Assembly (NCBI GenBank): GCA_963930645.1
Contig: OZ005648.1
Span: forward strand, 152,774,535 to 152,838,534
Length of the DNA stretch: 64,000 bases
Source: Salticus scenicus
Taxonomy: Eukaryota > Arthropoda > Arachnida > Araneae > Salticidae
Reading direction: 5' to 3'
A program made the translations under genes and the position numbers. This document shows, piece by piece, positions 24,060 to 35,651 of this stretch. The notes under the pieces were generated by a model. It had not been told where the DNA came from, searched no databases, and saw nothing but the letters and a program-made list of their open reading frames with translations. Positions within the stretch are counted from its first letter, which is position 1; every line of letters starts with the position of its first letter.

Positions 24060-24720
24060 ATTTTAAATTTTTAAAACAAATTTTGGTATGAGTACTGCGC
24101 CAAATTTCCATCCCTACAAATATTAAGCAGAGCATCTCATAGTAATATTAAGAAAATATTCTTCAATAATCATAGAAATGATAGTATGAAAATAATACTG
24201 TTACTAATACAAACGAGATAATATCAGCATAAGCATGTGTAAATGTGTAGCAAAAAAAAAAAAAAAAAATCTAACATTGTTTTAAGTTAATATTCCAGCT
24301 TTTTTTTTTTTTTTTTTGGAGGGGGGGGAAGGGGGGAAAGCATTTGAAATTTCATGTATCTTTAAATATAAATCAGATTGATTCACAGCAGTATAAAGAA
24401 AATATCTTCTACGTACAATTATAGTAACAGTACTGTAGAAATAATATTATCACGATAACCAAAACAGTATAAGTATCACTAATTGCACTAAATATATACA
24501 TATGTATATATATAATCTTCTTAATATAGAAGAATTATAACTTTCCTTTTCGGTTAAAAATTGAAAACTAAAAAAATGTTTCACCAAATATAAATCAAAT
24601 TACCTAGTAACAGCATAAACGAAATTCTCTACACATAATCAAAGAAACGACAGTACAAAAGTAATAATGTTACCGCGATAAACGGATGAATAAATCCGAA
24701 ATAAGATTTTGATTTCGCAT
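24060..24720. repeat. Diverged tandem repeat of about 225-250 bp
   Basis: The words AAATATAAATCAGATT, GAAAATATTCTTC and a following ATAGAAACGACAGTA-like stretch recur near 24117, 24364 and 24589; a more distant relative is near 23243. A poly-A/poly-T/G-run cluster (24251-24345) interrupts the array. Confidence 0.5.
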
Positions 24721-24739
24721 TTCTATCTCTAAAGAAATC

Positions 24740-25230
24740 AAAATGCCTTCTTTTTTATTATTATTTATTCTTTCTTTTCAGTCATTTTTTATTTTGTCCA
24801 AGAGGCAATACCGAGTACTGTTTCAACATTTTTTCTACAATAAAATCTTCTGTCTAAGCACACGTAAAAATCGACCTATGCAGATATTCTGTGATATTTG
24901 CCGAGGAGAATCTTGGGAGCCTAAGGCATATATCATAATATTGTCGGATTAGAAGAGTACAAGCTACATTTTCTTATACTTCAAAAAACATTTTTTTGGG
25001 GGATATTTGCTTTGCTTAGAGTACAGAGAAAAGATTTTTTTGTTCAGTATGTAAAGATAACATTTTTTTTTCTTATAGGTACTACAAATGTAAAATTTTT
25101 GTGAAGAACAAGGTAAATGTGAATAAAGAGATATGATTTCTATACTATATGATTGCTTCTTTAACCGTAATCTTTAGAAAATATGGAAATACTTTATGAT
25201 AAATTGAATAAAATATATAAAACCTATTTT
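24740..25230 (+). repeat. Diverged duplicate of 30810-31240
   Basis: The order CAAGAGGCAATA, CTAAGCACACGTAA, GATATTTGCCGAGG..., GGGAGCCTAAGGCATA and later TTCTTATAGGTACTAC corresponds to CAAGAGGTAATA, CCAAGCACATATAA, TTATTTGTCAGGG..., GAAACCCTAAAGGCAAATA and TTCTTATCAAGATC at 30810-31240. The nature of the unit (old TE or segmental copy) is unknown. Confidence 0.4.
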
Positions 25231-26439
25231 AAAAAATTATTTTTTATACAAATTAAATAAATGGTATACGGAAAATTAAGAAAAGATTACTTTTAGAAGA
25301 ATTGCCAGCAATTCTAGTTTATTTCGCAGCATTTTCAGTACGCACCTATTTCACACCATACTATTTGCCGAGTAATTTTCTTTAATACGTAACTACGATT
25401 AAATAGGAAGAAATTCACTTTTTAAAAAATGTAGTGTGAAATAAAGGCGGTTGCAAACAATGCTACGAAATATATTATAAGGAAACATAATAATGATGAT
25501 GATAATAATAATTATCATAATAATAATAACAATCATAACAATAATAATGATAATGATAATAATAAATTAGTAATTTCAAAATTTTACGTTTGCTGCAGTT
25601 TAAAAACTAGTGATATTTTACTTATTTTTAATGGATAACTGACATTCGTTAATACTAGAAACGAAATTCTCATTCGAATACAGTCAAAGCTTCTTTACCA
25701 AAAAAGTACTTTTTTAAAATAGTTTGTTAATTATATATATATTTGATTTTATGTTTCGACAAAATGACCCTCTTGAGTTTCCAAATTTTCGTAACTTAAA
25801 TTAATCTCAATTTTTAATCAAAATTTAATTTTAAATTATCACTTTTAGGTTTATTATTAAAAATAAAACAGTTCACTCAACTTTATCGTTCAGTTGACAA
25901 ATACAATTCCAAAAATAAATTAATCGTTCAGTTATTTAATACGATTCCAAAATTAACTGTGACTTTAATTGTATACAGCCACCTGTTTGTTTAGTGATCA
26001 AGCTGCTTATACTAGTTTTTCATGTGTAATGTATGTTGAACTTTGGTTTTATTAATTATTACTAGTGATTCATTTAACTATTATTATTAGTATTTCAATT
26101 AATAATTTTGAAATTGCTGCTTGAATTTAAATAAGTTTGTTTCTCATTTGGTTTTTCACATATTATTATTTCAGTTCAAACTTTTCCTTTTTTTTTTTTT
26201 TTGGATGTTATTGGGTATAGCTTTTTGTAAATGTTCAGCAATTTGCATGCAACAAGACAGAAATAACACCTATTTTACATGCAATATTCATTCTATACCC
26301 TTGAAAACGTAATGAATTTGCATGTTTCAATTTAAGGTTGCTTGATATTCGTAACCTTTTATTGTATTTTATGTATTTTTTTCTGTTTCATCTTATTCAA
26401 TGTTTCTTGTTTTCATCTATTCAATGTTTGAAAAGGTTT

Positions 26440-26485
<46 letters not shown>

Positions 26486-27491
26486 TTACTTTTGTACTAA
26501 GTTTACTTTTGTACTTTTTTCTTTCGTGTACTAAGTGAAATGGGGCGAAAAAACATTTAATTATATTAAAGTTGAATTTTGTAATAATATGCTTTTAATA
26601 AATTATGACTATTTATGTGTTACTCTAAACACATTGATCCACCATTATTCTAAAAGATATCCTAAAGTTACATATCAAATATTTATTTTATCTTACCCAT
26701 ATATGATAGAGAATGGTTTTATTATTATTAAATTTGTTTAGAAAAATGGAATGTAAAAATCAATACTTAGCCTTTGACTTACTCTACAAGGAAAAAAAAA
26801 AATCCTTTACTCTTTTTATAAAACAGAATGATACATGTGCGTCGATTTGAATATTTTATATGACTTCGATAAATAATTGTTTCAATGTAATAAAGTGATA
26901 ATATGTTTTAAATTTTTTATATAATACTTGATTTTTCTGATTTCTTTCTTTTTTTTTTTTTTTTTTTTTTTTTTCAAATATATATAATAAAAGTCCTGTA
27001 TTTAATTGTCTACGCTTACAAAAGAGTAACAGTCGTATAGTTGAAGAACAAAGTAAGACGTAATTATAAAAATACTTCGATAAATGAAATAATCAAAACA
27101 AAGGCCTTGTGGTAATTTTGGTGACAAAGCTGTACAAAGTGTTCGTAAAACCTTGCCTTCGAATTACCTATGTTATCTAATAAAACATACCAAAGAGGCA
27201 TACCTAATAAATTGCAAAGATACGTCAAATAAAAAGCTAGAGATTTTTATAAAATTAATCAAAATCTTCAAGGAATTTAGTTTCTCATGAATTACTATTA
27301 TAAATTTTATAAACACTCTATGCAAAAGAAATTTCAAAAAGAAAAACGTACCTTACGCCCTAATAAAGATCGCTTAGAAAATTTCTGAATCACATCATAA
27401 ACAAATGTTAGTGGTGTGTTTATATAAAGTTGTTAACGAAATAATCACAAATAAAATGTAAATATAAATATATTTATTTTTTATATACTTT
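25231..27491. other. AT-rich stretch with microsatellites
   Basis: Degenerate AAT/ATG repeats (25489-25567), a TA microsatellite (26443-26486) and poly-T (26949-26974) are present. No gene recognised. Confidence 0.5.
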
Positions 27492-27506
27492 ATCCTTGTT
27501 TTCATT

Positions 27507-27819
27507 GGGCCGGGTAGCCCAGTCGGTAGAGCGCCGGCCTCGTAATTGGAAGATTGTGGGTTCGGTACTCGAGCCGGCCAAAGACCGTCGTGTACACTAA
27601 TGGTGGCTGGTGCACGTAAAATCTGTCGTGGCCGCAATGTCCTCCATGTTCCCATCAAAAATTTTATCTCTAGGGGTCACCGAAGCGGAAGAGCCATCCC
27701 TTCCGCGGAGGATCAAAATTGCGATGGCATGTCTCCGAACCAGCTCTAGGGGTGTGTCCCAGACCGTCGTCAATTGCCCATCTGCGCAGCACTAGTGCGA
27801 CGAAAAATCCAACCAACCA
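27507..27819 (+). mobile_element. tRNA-derived SINE, copy 1, with 15-bp target duplication
   Basis: A tRNA-like head (27507-27580) has an A box TAGCCCAGTCGG (27515-27526), a B box GGTTCGGTACT (27559-27569) and an anticodon region CTCGTAA, closest to tRNA-Thr(CGT). A GC-rich body follows and the tail ends CCAACCAACCA rather than poly-A. ATCCTTGTTTTCATT occurs directly before (27492-27506) and after (27820-27834), a perfect 15-bp duplication. Transcription by RNA polymerase III is inferred from the boxes. Open frames over it are incidental. Confidence 0.93.
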
Positions 27820-27834
27820 ATCCTTGTTTTCATT

Positions 27835-28965
27835 CGTAATTTTTTGTAGACCACTGAGACGCGATCTGTTGTTATAATCTTCTTCATGTAGAACTTAAGT
27901 GGAGGTATTGAATGTACGTAGTTTAAGTGATTTTTTTACCATGTCATTTCACGAATTCTTTTTCCGATAGAATGCTGAAACTTTGTACTTAACTTTATTA
28001 AAGAATGAGCTGTTTTTCTGTATTAAAAAATTTTTATATGGGTCGAATAGTAATTTAAATTTTGTAATTCTTGAAATATAAATACCTTAAATTTTTAATT
28101 TACTTTCTAAATTTCTACACCTTTTCGAATGCGTTGTGTGATCTGAAATTTATTTACTTTATATAATGGTCGTACTCGGAGTTGAATTTTTAATTTATTG
28201 ATTTTTTTTCCATTTTCAAATCTAATTAGCTTATACAAATATTTTCCAAGTATTATAAAATTACCTGTTCACATAATTCGTTTTATGATCAGTAAACATG
28301 GAGATGATCACATAGATTTGAAAAACAAAATAGCAAATGCAAGCATAATACGCATGTTCTCTATTATTAATTACTTTTCTCTTACATAAGAAGATAATTT
28401 CAAAGGGGATAGATTTTTAAATTGTCGTTTATCACCATTTTAAGAGTTTTGAGATTTTATTTATAAATGTTCATGAAAGCATCCTATACTTAGAAATAAT
28501 TATAAAAATGTGAAAATTTGCTTCATTTAGAAATTATTTTTAAACAACAACTCCGACAACTTCTTATTAAACATTAAATCTCTGAAAAATAAATAATAAT
28601 TAAAATAAATACAGAAGTTCAGCATTAAATTCATCGAAACACCTATGCTCAAGAAGTAATAATATTTTATTACATATAAATATTGACGTATTTGTAAATG
28701 CAATGGAAATATAAATGATGAAATGATATATAAAAGTGCAATATTGAATGTGCATTGGGTTATAAACAAGTAATATAAAAAAAAAAATCGTTTTAAAGTC
28801 AATTCCTACTTAGGTCAACAAAGAAAAATTTTATTTTAGTATTTTTTATTAAATAATTACAAATAATTGAAAAAACTGTATTAACATCATATGTCATCCA
28901 CTACAAGTTTAAAAGAAAATGTATTTGAACTTGAGTGGATGAATAAAACTATTTTATTAATTATT
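27835..28965. other. AT-rich stretch
   Basis: Nothing recognised. Open frames near 28198-28389 and 28527-28802 are AT-driven. Confidence 0.5.
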
Positions 28966-28969
28966 GAAA

Positions 28970-29240
28970 AATTGAACAAGATATATAAATATATATAGGG
29001 AGAGTGTGAACTAATAGTAAGAATTGAATAATTATAAGAAAAAAAAAAAAAAAACTTTTAATACACCGTGTTTTAAATTTTCTGATGAATCACAGAGCTC
29101 TTATCAATGTGCATAAAATTTTTAAAGTGATAGTGACGTCAATATTTGTGAGATGCGCAATTTAACTTTTTATAAATTTTTAATGTTCACGTTTAATTAA
29201 ATGTATTTATTTTTATGCCAAAAAAAAAAAATGAACTCGC

Positions 29241-29274
<34 letters not shown>

Positions 29275-29535
29275 AACAATTAAATTACAGCTAATATTTT
29301 AATGGCTATTTTAACGCTATTAGGATGTTTTTTTTATTTTCATATTTTAATTAATTTTAAGCAAACTAATCAAAAATTCAAAAATCGGACTTCGAAGTAT
29401 TGTGTTGTCATCGGGTTGTGAGCTATTGTAAAAATTTCAAATGTCTAGCTAGTAGGGAAGTTAATTAAAAAAAGGTTGAAAGATTTGAACAAGATATATA
29501 TAGGTAGAGTGCGAACTAATAGTAGGAATTGAAAA
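28970..29535. repeat. Direct repeat pair flanking a Helitron-derived insert
   Basis: GAACAAGATATATA, GGGAGAGTG/GGTAGAGTG, CGAACTAATAGTAGGAATTG-like sequence followed by a poly-A run occurs near 28973-29055 and again near 29488-29552. The copies are too long for a target-site duplication and indicate a local duplication. Confidence 0.55.
29095..29300 (-). mobile_element. Helitron fragment, related to 57087-59475 (minus strand)
   Basis: Reverse complemented, it matches 57290-57490: GCAACAATTAAATTA, a poly-A tract, GAGTTCATTTT, AAAAATAAATACATTTAAT, ACGTGAACATTAAAAA, GAATTGCGCATCTCAC-like and GACGTCA in the same order. Termini were not found. Confidence 0.7.
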
Positions 29536-29710
29536 AAAAAAAAAAAAAAAAAAACAACGAAATATTAGAAGTTTTTTTTTTCTTAATTATTATTGTTATT
29601 AAATGAAAGCACTTTCAATATCCAGTCTTCTAATAACATGTATTAACCAAAGCGTATGTTTTCAATAATAGATTTAATGGGAAAATCAAACGATATCTTG
29701 GCAACTCCTG

Positions 29711-29745
29711 AATTGTCCATGATGTAGCACTAGTGCGATATAAAA
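29711..29745 (+). mobile_element. SINE 3' fragment
   Basis: AATTGTCCATGATG followed by TAGCACTAGTGCGA corresponds to AATTGCCCATCTGCGCAGCACTAGTGCGA at the 3' end of the SINE at 27507-27819. The rest of the element is absent. Confidence 0.55.
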
Positions 29746-30809
29746 CTCTCTTACTCATTCAAACCGCCCCTCCACTCCTTTCTTTCTTCTATAAGAAAAA
29801 AAAATGGAAATTTTTGCATTTAAAATATAAATGCAAAATATTTAATGCAAAATGAATAAAAGATATCGGAATGTGTAAGTATTTTTATTAAGTTAGCATT
29901 CAAAATAATACTTGTAATGTAAGAAATCAAAGCATAATCTAAGGAAATATTTTTTTAAACAAACTTTATTACAAATAAATTTATACATATCTTTACAGAT
30001 AAAGGTAACTTATAGTGGAAATTTAAAACAATAACAAAGAAATTTCAGAGCAAATTAATTTATTCGGTAACATTTAAGATTAAAATTTTCACTAGCATTC
30101 GATTTTTTATGATAGTTTTTCTTTATCATTATTGATTCAATATTACAATGTATGAAACTGTATCTTAAATAATAATAATAAAAGTAACCACAGAAGCATT
30201 AATTAATATATATTACCATTGCATAAGTCATGTTTAAAAACTTCTTTCTAAATAAAAATGAAAATTAATATTCGACAGTACTATACATTATTTAATAAAT
30301 AAGAATATTTTTGACTCATATCGACAAATATTAAAGATTCTTATTATTTTCAAACTCTCTACAATAAAAAGAAATAAGAGAGAAAAAAAACACTTACGAC
30401 TTTATTGCTTTTTAATTCACTATTTTTATAACTCAAAATGAATAGTAAACAACCACAAAGAATGTAATCATCTCCAACAAAAATAAAATATTTCTAAAGA
30501 AAAATCTAATAAAGGCAAAATAATATATAAAATCTAATCTAAATATTTTTTTCTACTCTCTTTTTCGCTACCTCTCTCCGTAAAGGGGGAAAAATGCTAG
30601 CAAAAACAACAAATCTCCGATATATGTATTGACGTAAGTTGCAATAACTGCCCATAGAAACAGTTCGGAGAAAAATAATAAGTGTCACCACTACAAATGG
30701 ATACAACCCTGGATACATCCCTTCCCCTTTTTTCCCCCTTAACATTTTTTTTTATCTTATGATATTGCTGGGATTTTTTTTTTTTTTTTTCCGCCCCTGA
30801 CATATTATT
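29746..30809. other. AT-rich stretch
   Basis: No gene recognised. Poly-A/T runs and short frames only. Confidence 0.5.
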
Positions 30810-31240
30810 TTCAGCAAGAGGTAATAATAGCTGTTAGTATTTTCACAATTCTTTTGAAAATAAGACATTTTCATCTCAAAATATACACTGAATTCCATCC
30901 AAGCACATATAAGTTCCTCTGTTATTTGTCAGGGTGGATCTGGAAACCCTAAAGGCAAATAATAGCCGTTTCGTATAAGCTTAGGAGAATTTTTGCATAG
31001 TGCATATTTTTTTTTTTTGAAGAAAAATCATTTTACTTATTTACTTTGTTTAATATGCAATGACTATTAAGTTTTTCCTCCCTTTTTTTTTTTCTTATCA
31101 AGATCTATGAAGAATCAATGAATGTAAGCATTAGATAGAAAGATAACTTATTCGATTTATCATAATGGTATTTTTTTCAAAAGTAGAAGAATAACGTAAC
31201 ATGCATTCTACGTATCATGAGAAAGTGTGAAATAATTAAG
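30810..31240 (+). repeat. Diverged duplicate of 24740-25230
   Basis: It is the partner of the unit described at 24740-25230, about 6 kb away in the same orientation. Both contain a GCACA.ATAA word and a CCTAA.GGCA word in the same order. Confidence 0.4.
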
Positions 31241-31286
31241 GAAGGAAAGAAAAGTTCAAATAATGTGATTTAGAAAACGACAATTA

Positions 31287-31328
<42 letters not shown>

Positions 31329-32165
31329 AAAGAAGTGGACCTGGAAGACACATTTCTGATTTCACGTAATAATGTCATGCATTAATTTAATTTGAATATG
31401 TATGAATAATACGAAAATCCATTAAAAGTTATCATCCTATGTATATACCATAAAATTTACTTGTAATTAACATACAGCTATATTGTAATCAAGCTTCCTT
31501 TTCTGTTACAAGAAATTTCCAAAAATATGGTCAGCTGAATACGAAAGCGCCAATTTTAATGAAATTATGTTACAGCCATGAACTTCGTCACACTCAGTGT
31601 TGGCCAATTTTGTAATTTTAAATTTTGGAGTACAAAGTGCTTTATCTGTCAAACCTTTAATTATCTACATTATAATTAAACAAGACAGCAACATACGTGT
31701 GGTTCATATTTTATGCAAATCCTGAGTTGGAGGACTCAATTACGATACATTATTATTATTATTATTATTATTAATAAAATTAGGATAAATTGCATAATGA
31801 ATAAATATCAATGTGAAATAATGAGTGAAGAAGACGATCTTACTAACTAACAGGATTAAAATTTGTTACCTAGTAGTTTTGTTGTACAACACAGGTTTAC
31901 TAGATATGGCACAAAATTGTCTGCAGTGGTAATAAAAAAAGAAAAAAAGATTCTGTTTTAATATTAAATCATTCAAATTTAAGAAAACGTCGCCTGTTTT
32001 GGCGGTCTTCTTCCAAGTTAAACAATAATCTATGCATTAACTTAATTTTATGTTCTTTTCATTTTTTAAGGTGAGTGAAAATGCTGGTATATCTTGAAGT
32101 AACATGCTGTGAACAAAATATTTCACTCATTTTGTGTCATACATATCCGATATATATGAATGGCT
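31241..32165. other. AT-rich stretch with long poly-A and ATT microsatellite
   Basis: A 34-bp poly-A tract lies at 31292-31325 and an ATT run at 31749-31773. No gene recognised. Confidence 0.5.
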
Positions 32166-32486
32166 GGTTATTCCTATTAATTGAACTATGGGTCTTCGGG
32201 TGTCAGTAACTTCTGACACCACATTTATAGGATCAAGTGATCAGTAAATACCCTTAACTCAAATGTGACACCTGATAATTTCAAGACCAAAAACATTTTA
32301 GTATACGAGAGGATCAGATACACTTAAGAATACAAACGAAGAACATAAGAATATTTAGAACAAATAATTAATCTTCGTAATATAGAGAGGGCTTAGCTAG
32401 AAAATTACCCCTAATGCAATCGCAAATCATCTTATAAATGAATTATATTAGTGGCCGTGTTCAAACAACTGCCCATCTGCGTCTTA

Positions 32487-32890
32487 CAAGGAAACATTCA
32501 AAAGATGTCGTCTTAAAAAAATATTGAAAAAAAAAATATGTGATTCTACTCTTCCTAAAACACCAGAAAGTGAAAAAATTATCGGCTGTAATGAATTACA
32601 GCAACCACAAAAAATTATCAAAATTAAGCCTATTTGACGATTTCACATTATTGGCGGTTCGTTTTGAGTACTTGGCGGAGAAAAAAAACACGGCTCTGTT
32701 CGTGCACGGCAATCTCGGTGCTAGCGAACGGCGCTAAATCGCCAAATATGCTTAATTTTGATAATTTTTTGTGGTCGCTGTAATTCATTTCAGCCGATAA
32801 TTTTTTCACTTCCTTGTGTATTATCAAGTGTAGAATTACATTTTTTTTTTCAGTATTTTTTTAAGACGACACCTTTTAAATGTTTCCTTG
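32487..32890. mobile_element. Foldback (long-TIR) MITE
   Basis: The outer ends CAAGGAAACATT and AATGTTTCCTTG are perfect inverted repeats. Similarity continues inward for about 165 bp on each side (for example GTCGTCTTAAAAAAATATTG, AATTATCGGCTG.AATGAATTACAGC, AAAAAATTATCAAAATTAAGC), leaving a short GC-richer loop near 32650-32730. TA precedes the left end and TTA follows the right, fitting a TA-target element only loosely. Open frames across it are by-products of the palindrome. Confidence 0.8.
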
Positions 32891-33133
32891 TTAGATCAAC
32901 AGATTCATTTATCGCCATCGACGTCATTACTCTCCTGCAAGATCTCGCTCATCCTTTGAGAGATGAGTTGTCATGCGTCTGAGCTGAAATGTGGCTATTC
33001 GAATCTTGCAGATAATTCGTTAATATTTTGAGAAAATTTTATGACGATCATAAATATACACTGCAAAAAATTTCCCAGCTACTTTACGGTTAATGACTGG
33101 CAAGAATGAATCCAGTCAATGGCCGTAAATGTA

Positions 33134-33345
33134 TTAGGTCTTTGCATAAATTCGTGCGGTTTTTTATTGCTTCATTTCATAAAAATACATCAAATCAAAT
33201 GACAATTTTTAATCAAAATACTCTCCATTACTTTCTACAACCTTTGTCCATTTTTCGGGTAACAAATGTATACCACGGCGATAGAAGCTCTCGTCTTTGG
33301 AGGCAATAAAATGATCCGCGTCTGCAGGAACTTTTGCAACGACCT
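33134..33345 (-). pseudogene. mariner transposase C-terminus and 3' TIR
   Basis: On the minus strand the last codons read FYRRGIHLLPEKWTKVVE and end NGEYFD-stop at 33209, which is the characteristic end of mariner (DD34D) transposases. The 3' TIR follows and ends TTAGGTCTTTGCATAAATTC on the plus strand from 33134, with TA at 33132-33133. Everything upstream of the last 45 or so codons, including the catalytic triad, is missing. Confidence 0.88.
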
Positions 33346-34133
33346 AATAATTTTATGCCCGCTAATGTTTTGGACATTTTTCTCAAAGAAAGGAAGCGAC
33401 CTTTTAATAAATGGTCAGTATTTTGAATTTTACATCAGTTTATAGCTGGTAATATAATTTAACAGTTAACTCTCGTAATTTTACAAAAATTTCTTAAAAT
33501 TTAGTAAATCGAATAAATGCTTATATTTGTATTTTAACAGCATTATATCACAAAACTTTAATGAAAAATTATTTTTAAATAGAGATAAATTGTATTTTAT
33601 ATAATTAGATTCACTACACAATCTCACTAATCATGGACGTCAGCCTTACCGTTTGGGGTTATTGTTCATCGAAACTCACGTCAATGACCCCTTAGAAAAA
33701 ACATTCTTTACCACGGAGGCATTCTAGTAGCTCCTTGTACAAGTCAATTACTCCAGTAGGTAACTGACTTAAATAAACAGATTAGCCCACTAGAACACAT
33801 TCTGAAATAAAGTGAAATCAAACGCAACTTGCCAAATCTTGCTCTAGTCACTCTCTCCATCTCGCTCCATCTCGCCATCTTGCTTTATCTTGCTCACTCT
33901 CGCTCATCTTGGCAGTCACTTGCCCAATAAAACTCAACTTCTCGTGTCATTCATTGGGCGTGATTTTATACTCTGGTTTGTAAACCAGAAAAATTAATAA
34001 AATTCAGTATCTTCAAATATATACGAAAGATAAATGTTTGGTTATTCCTATTAATTGAATCTGTGGGTTTTCAGATGTCAATAATTTCTGACAACACTTT
34101 TTATAGGATTGTGTAGTGAGTAAATACACTTAA

Positions 34134-34345
34134 CTATTGTGACCATATGACCTCTAAATTCGAGGACAGTCCATATTTTGAAATCGTTTTTCTAAATTTT
34201 GAAAAATGGTACAATGGAAATTATTTATCATAATTATCACCATTGAAGTTCTCATTTATTCAATATAAATTATGCCTCTGTAATTGGGTAATTGTAAGAG
34301 TTATTAATGCTAATATATTATGAAGGTGCTCTAATATGGTCACTA
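34134..34345. mobile_element. hAT-type MITE
   Basis: TACACTTAA occurs on both sides (34125-34133 and 34346-34354), consistent with an 8-9 bp duplication. The ends CTATTGTGACCATAT and, reverse complemented, TAGTGACCATAT are inverted repeats. The paralogous unit at about 32250-32275 lacks this insert and gives the empty site. The element is 212 bp and non-coding. Confidence 0.75.
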
Positions 34346-34755
34346 TACACTTAAATCAAAGGTGACACATGATAATTTCAAGACAAAAATGTTTTAGTTT
34401 GACGAGAGGACAAAATACACTTAAGATCACAAATGAAGAACATAAAAATATTTAAAAAGAGTAATTATTCTTCGTAATTCAGAGACGCCTTAGCTTGGAA
34501 ACAATCCCTACTGAAATCACGAATCGTCTTAAAATTAAGTTAGAAAGGCCCTTCTTTACCACGGAGGCATTCTAGTAGGTATCTTGTACAGGTCAATTAC
34601 CCATGTAAGTAACTGACTTAAACAGATAGACCAGCACCCCAGAACACGCTTTAAAATAAAGTGAAATCAAACTCAACTTGAGATTATCCCTATGTTATTG
34701 ATTGGACGAAATTTTATAGTCTGGTTGGTAAACAAGAACAATTAAGAAAATTCAA

Positions 34756-35324
34756 TTTCTCGAAATTTCCGCGTAGCTTATATTTCATGTGTTTATCGTT
34801 ACTTTAGATCACAGTCATTTGGGTAAGATCCTACATGCTTGTCATCATTTTAGACAGAAAACTTTAGTCAGAATTTATAGCATTAATTGGATTTTTCTCC
34901 CCCTTTACAAAATCCGTAAAAATTTGCCCCATAGTTTTGGTAAAAATCATACTAAGCCTATAAACATTCATTGATTTTTTCATCATATAAAATAAATAAA
35001 ATAAATAAATAAAATAACCCCACTTTTTGACTAATTTTTTATAGAATGGCAGATTGATTTTTACGAAAGCGAAAGTCGTAGACCCAGTTTCTAGCCTTGA
35101 ACCTCCGGATAATATTCCAAAACTCTACCAAAAGAGCTACCATGGGTGGTACTTGAAACTCAGAATTTACTCGAATAAAAATTAGAAATTTTTCAGATGA
35201 AACAATGAAAATTTCTAATCTTCACATAAGCGGAGTTGCGCGGTCATTTATCGATCTGAATGCCTCAATTGGTAGAACATTGGTACGTTAACCTAAAGGT
35301 CCAAGCCCCTTGTTCTTGTAAAAA
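34756..35324. other. Spacer with a degenerate tRNA-like segment
   Basis: At about 35258-35312, TCAATTGGTAGAACATTGG (A box-like), an anticodon-like GTT region and GGTCCAAGCC (B box-like, shortened) resemble a decayed tRNA or SINE head. The T arm is incomplete, so I do not call a tRNA gene. The rest is unremarkable. Confidence 0.4.
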
Positions 35325-35641
35325 GGAGGGCCGCGGTAGCCCAGTCGGTAGAACGCCGGACTCGTAATTGGAAGATTGCGAATTCGGTACTCGAGCCGGT
35401 CAAAGACCGCCGTGTACACTAATGATGGCTGGTGCACGTAAAATCTGTCGTGGCTGCAATGTCCTCCATGTTCCCATCAAATTTATACCTCTGGGGGTCA
35501 CCGAAGCGGGAGAGCCATCCCTTCCGTTGAGGATCAAAATTGTGATGGCATGTCTCTGGACCACCTCTAGGGGTGAGTCCCAGACCGTCGCCAATTGCCC
35601 ATTGCACAGCACTTGTGCCACGTAAAACCAATTCATCCATC
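35325..35641 (+). mobile_element. tRNA-derived SINE, copy 2, with 10-bp target duplication
   Basis: It is collinear with the SINE at 27507-27819 over its full length (TAGCCCAGTCGGTAGA, CTCGTAATTGGAAGATTG, GGTGCACGTAAAATCTGTCG, GCCATCCCTTCCG, TCCCAGACCGTCG). CTTGTAAAAA flanks both sides (35315-35324 and 35642-35651). The tail ends AATTCATCCAT, again not poly-A. Confidence 0.92.
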
Positions 35642-35651
35642 CTTGTAAAAA

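Larger units (their letters stand above)
32166..34755. repeat. Two direct copies of a repeat unit, each broken by different insertions
   Basis: Unit 1 covers 32166-32460 plus 33600-34015; unit 2 covers 34035-34755. Shared anchors are GGTTATTCCTATTAATTGAA, TGACACCTGATAATTTCAAG-like, TTCTTTACCACGGAGGCATT, AATAAAGTGAAATCAAAC and TTTTATA.TCTGGTT.GTAAAC. Unit 1 holds about 1.1 kb of inserted DNA (foldback MITE, mariner remnant) and unit 2 a hAT MITE. The units are non-coding. Confidence 0.72.

Noticed and set aside
27395..27795. Several overlapping open frames on both strands at the SINE, and similar ones at 35368-35732
   Set aside because: They lie on a GC-rich tRNA-derived SINE; frames there are a composition effect.
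32540..32982. Two open frames of 65 and 74 residues
   Set aside because: They fall in the foldback MITE and its flank and are by-products of inverted sequence.
35258..35312. tRNA-like segment with GTT in the anticodon position
   Set aside because: The T arm is incomplete and the anticodon stem mismatched; more likely a decayed SINE head than a tRNA gene.
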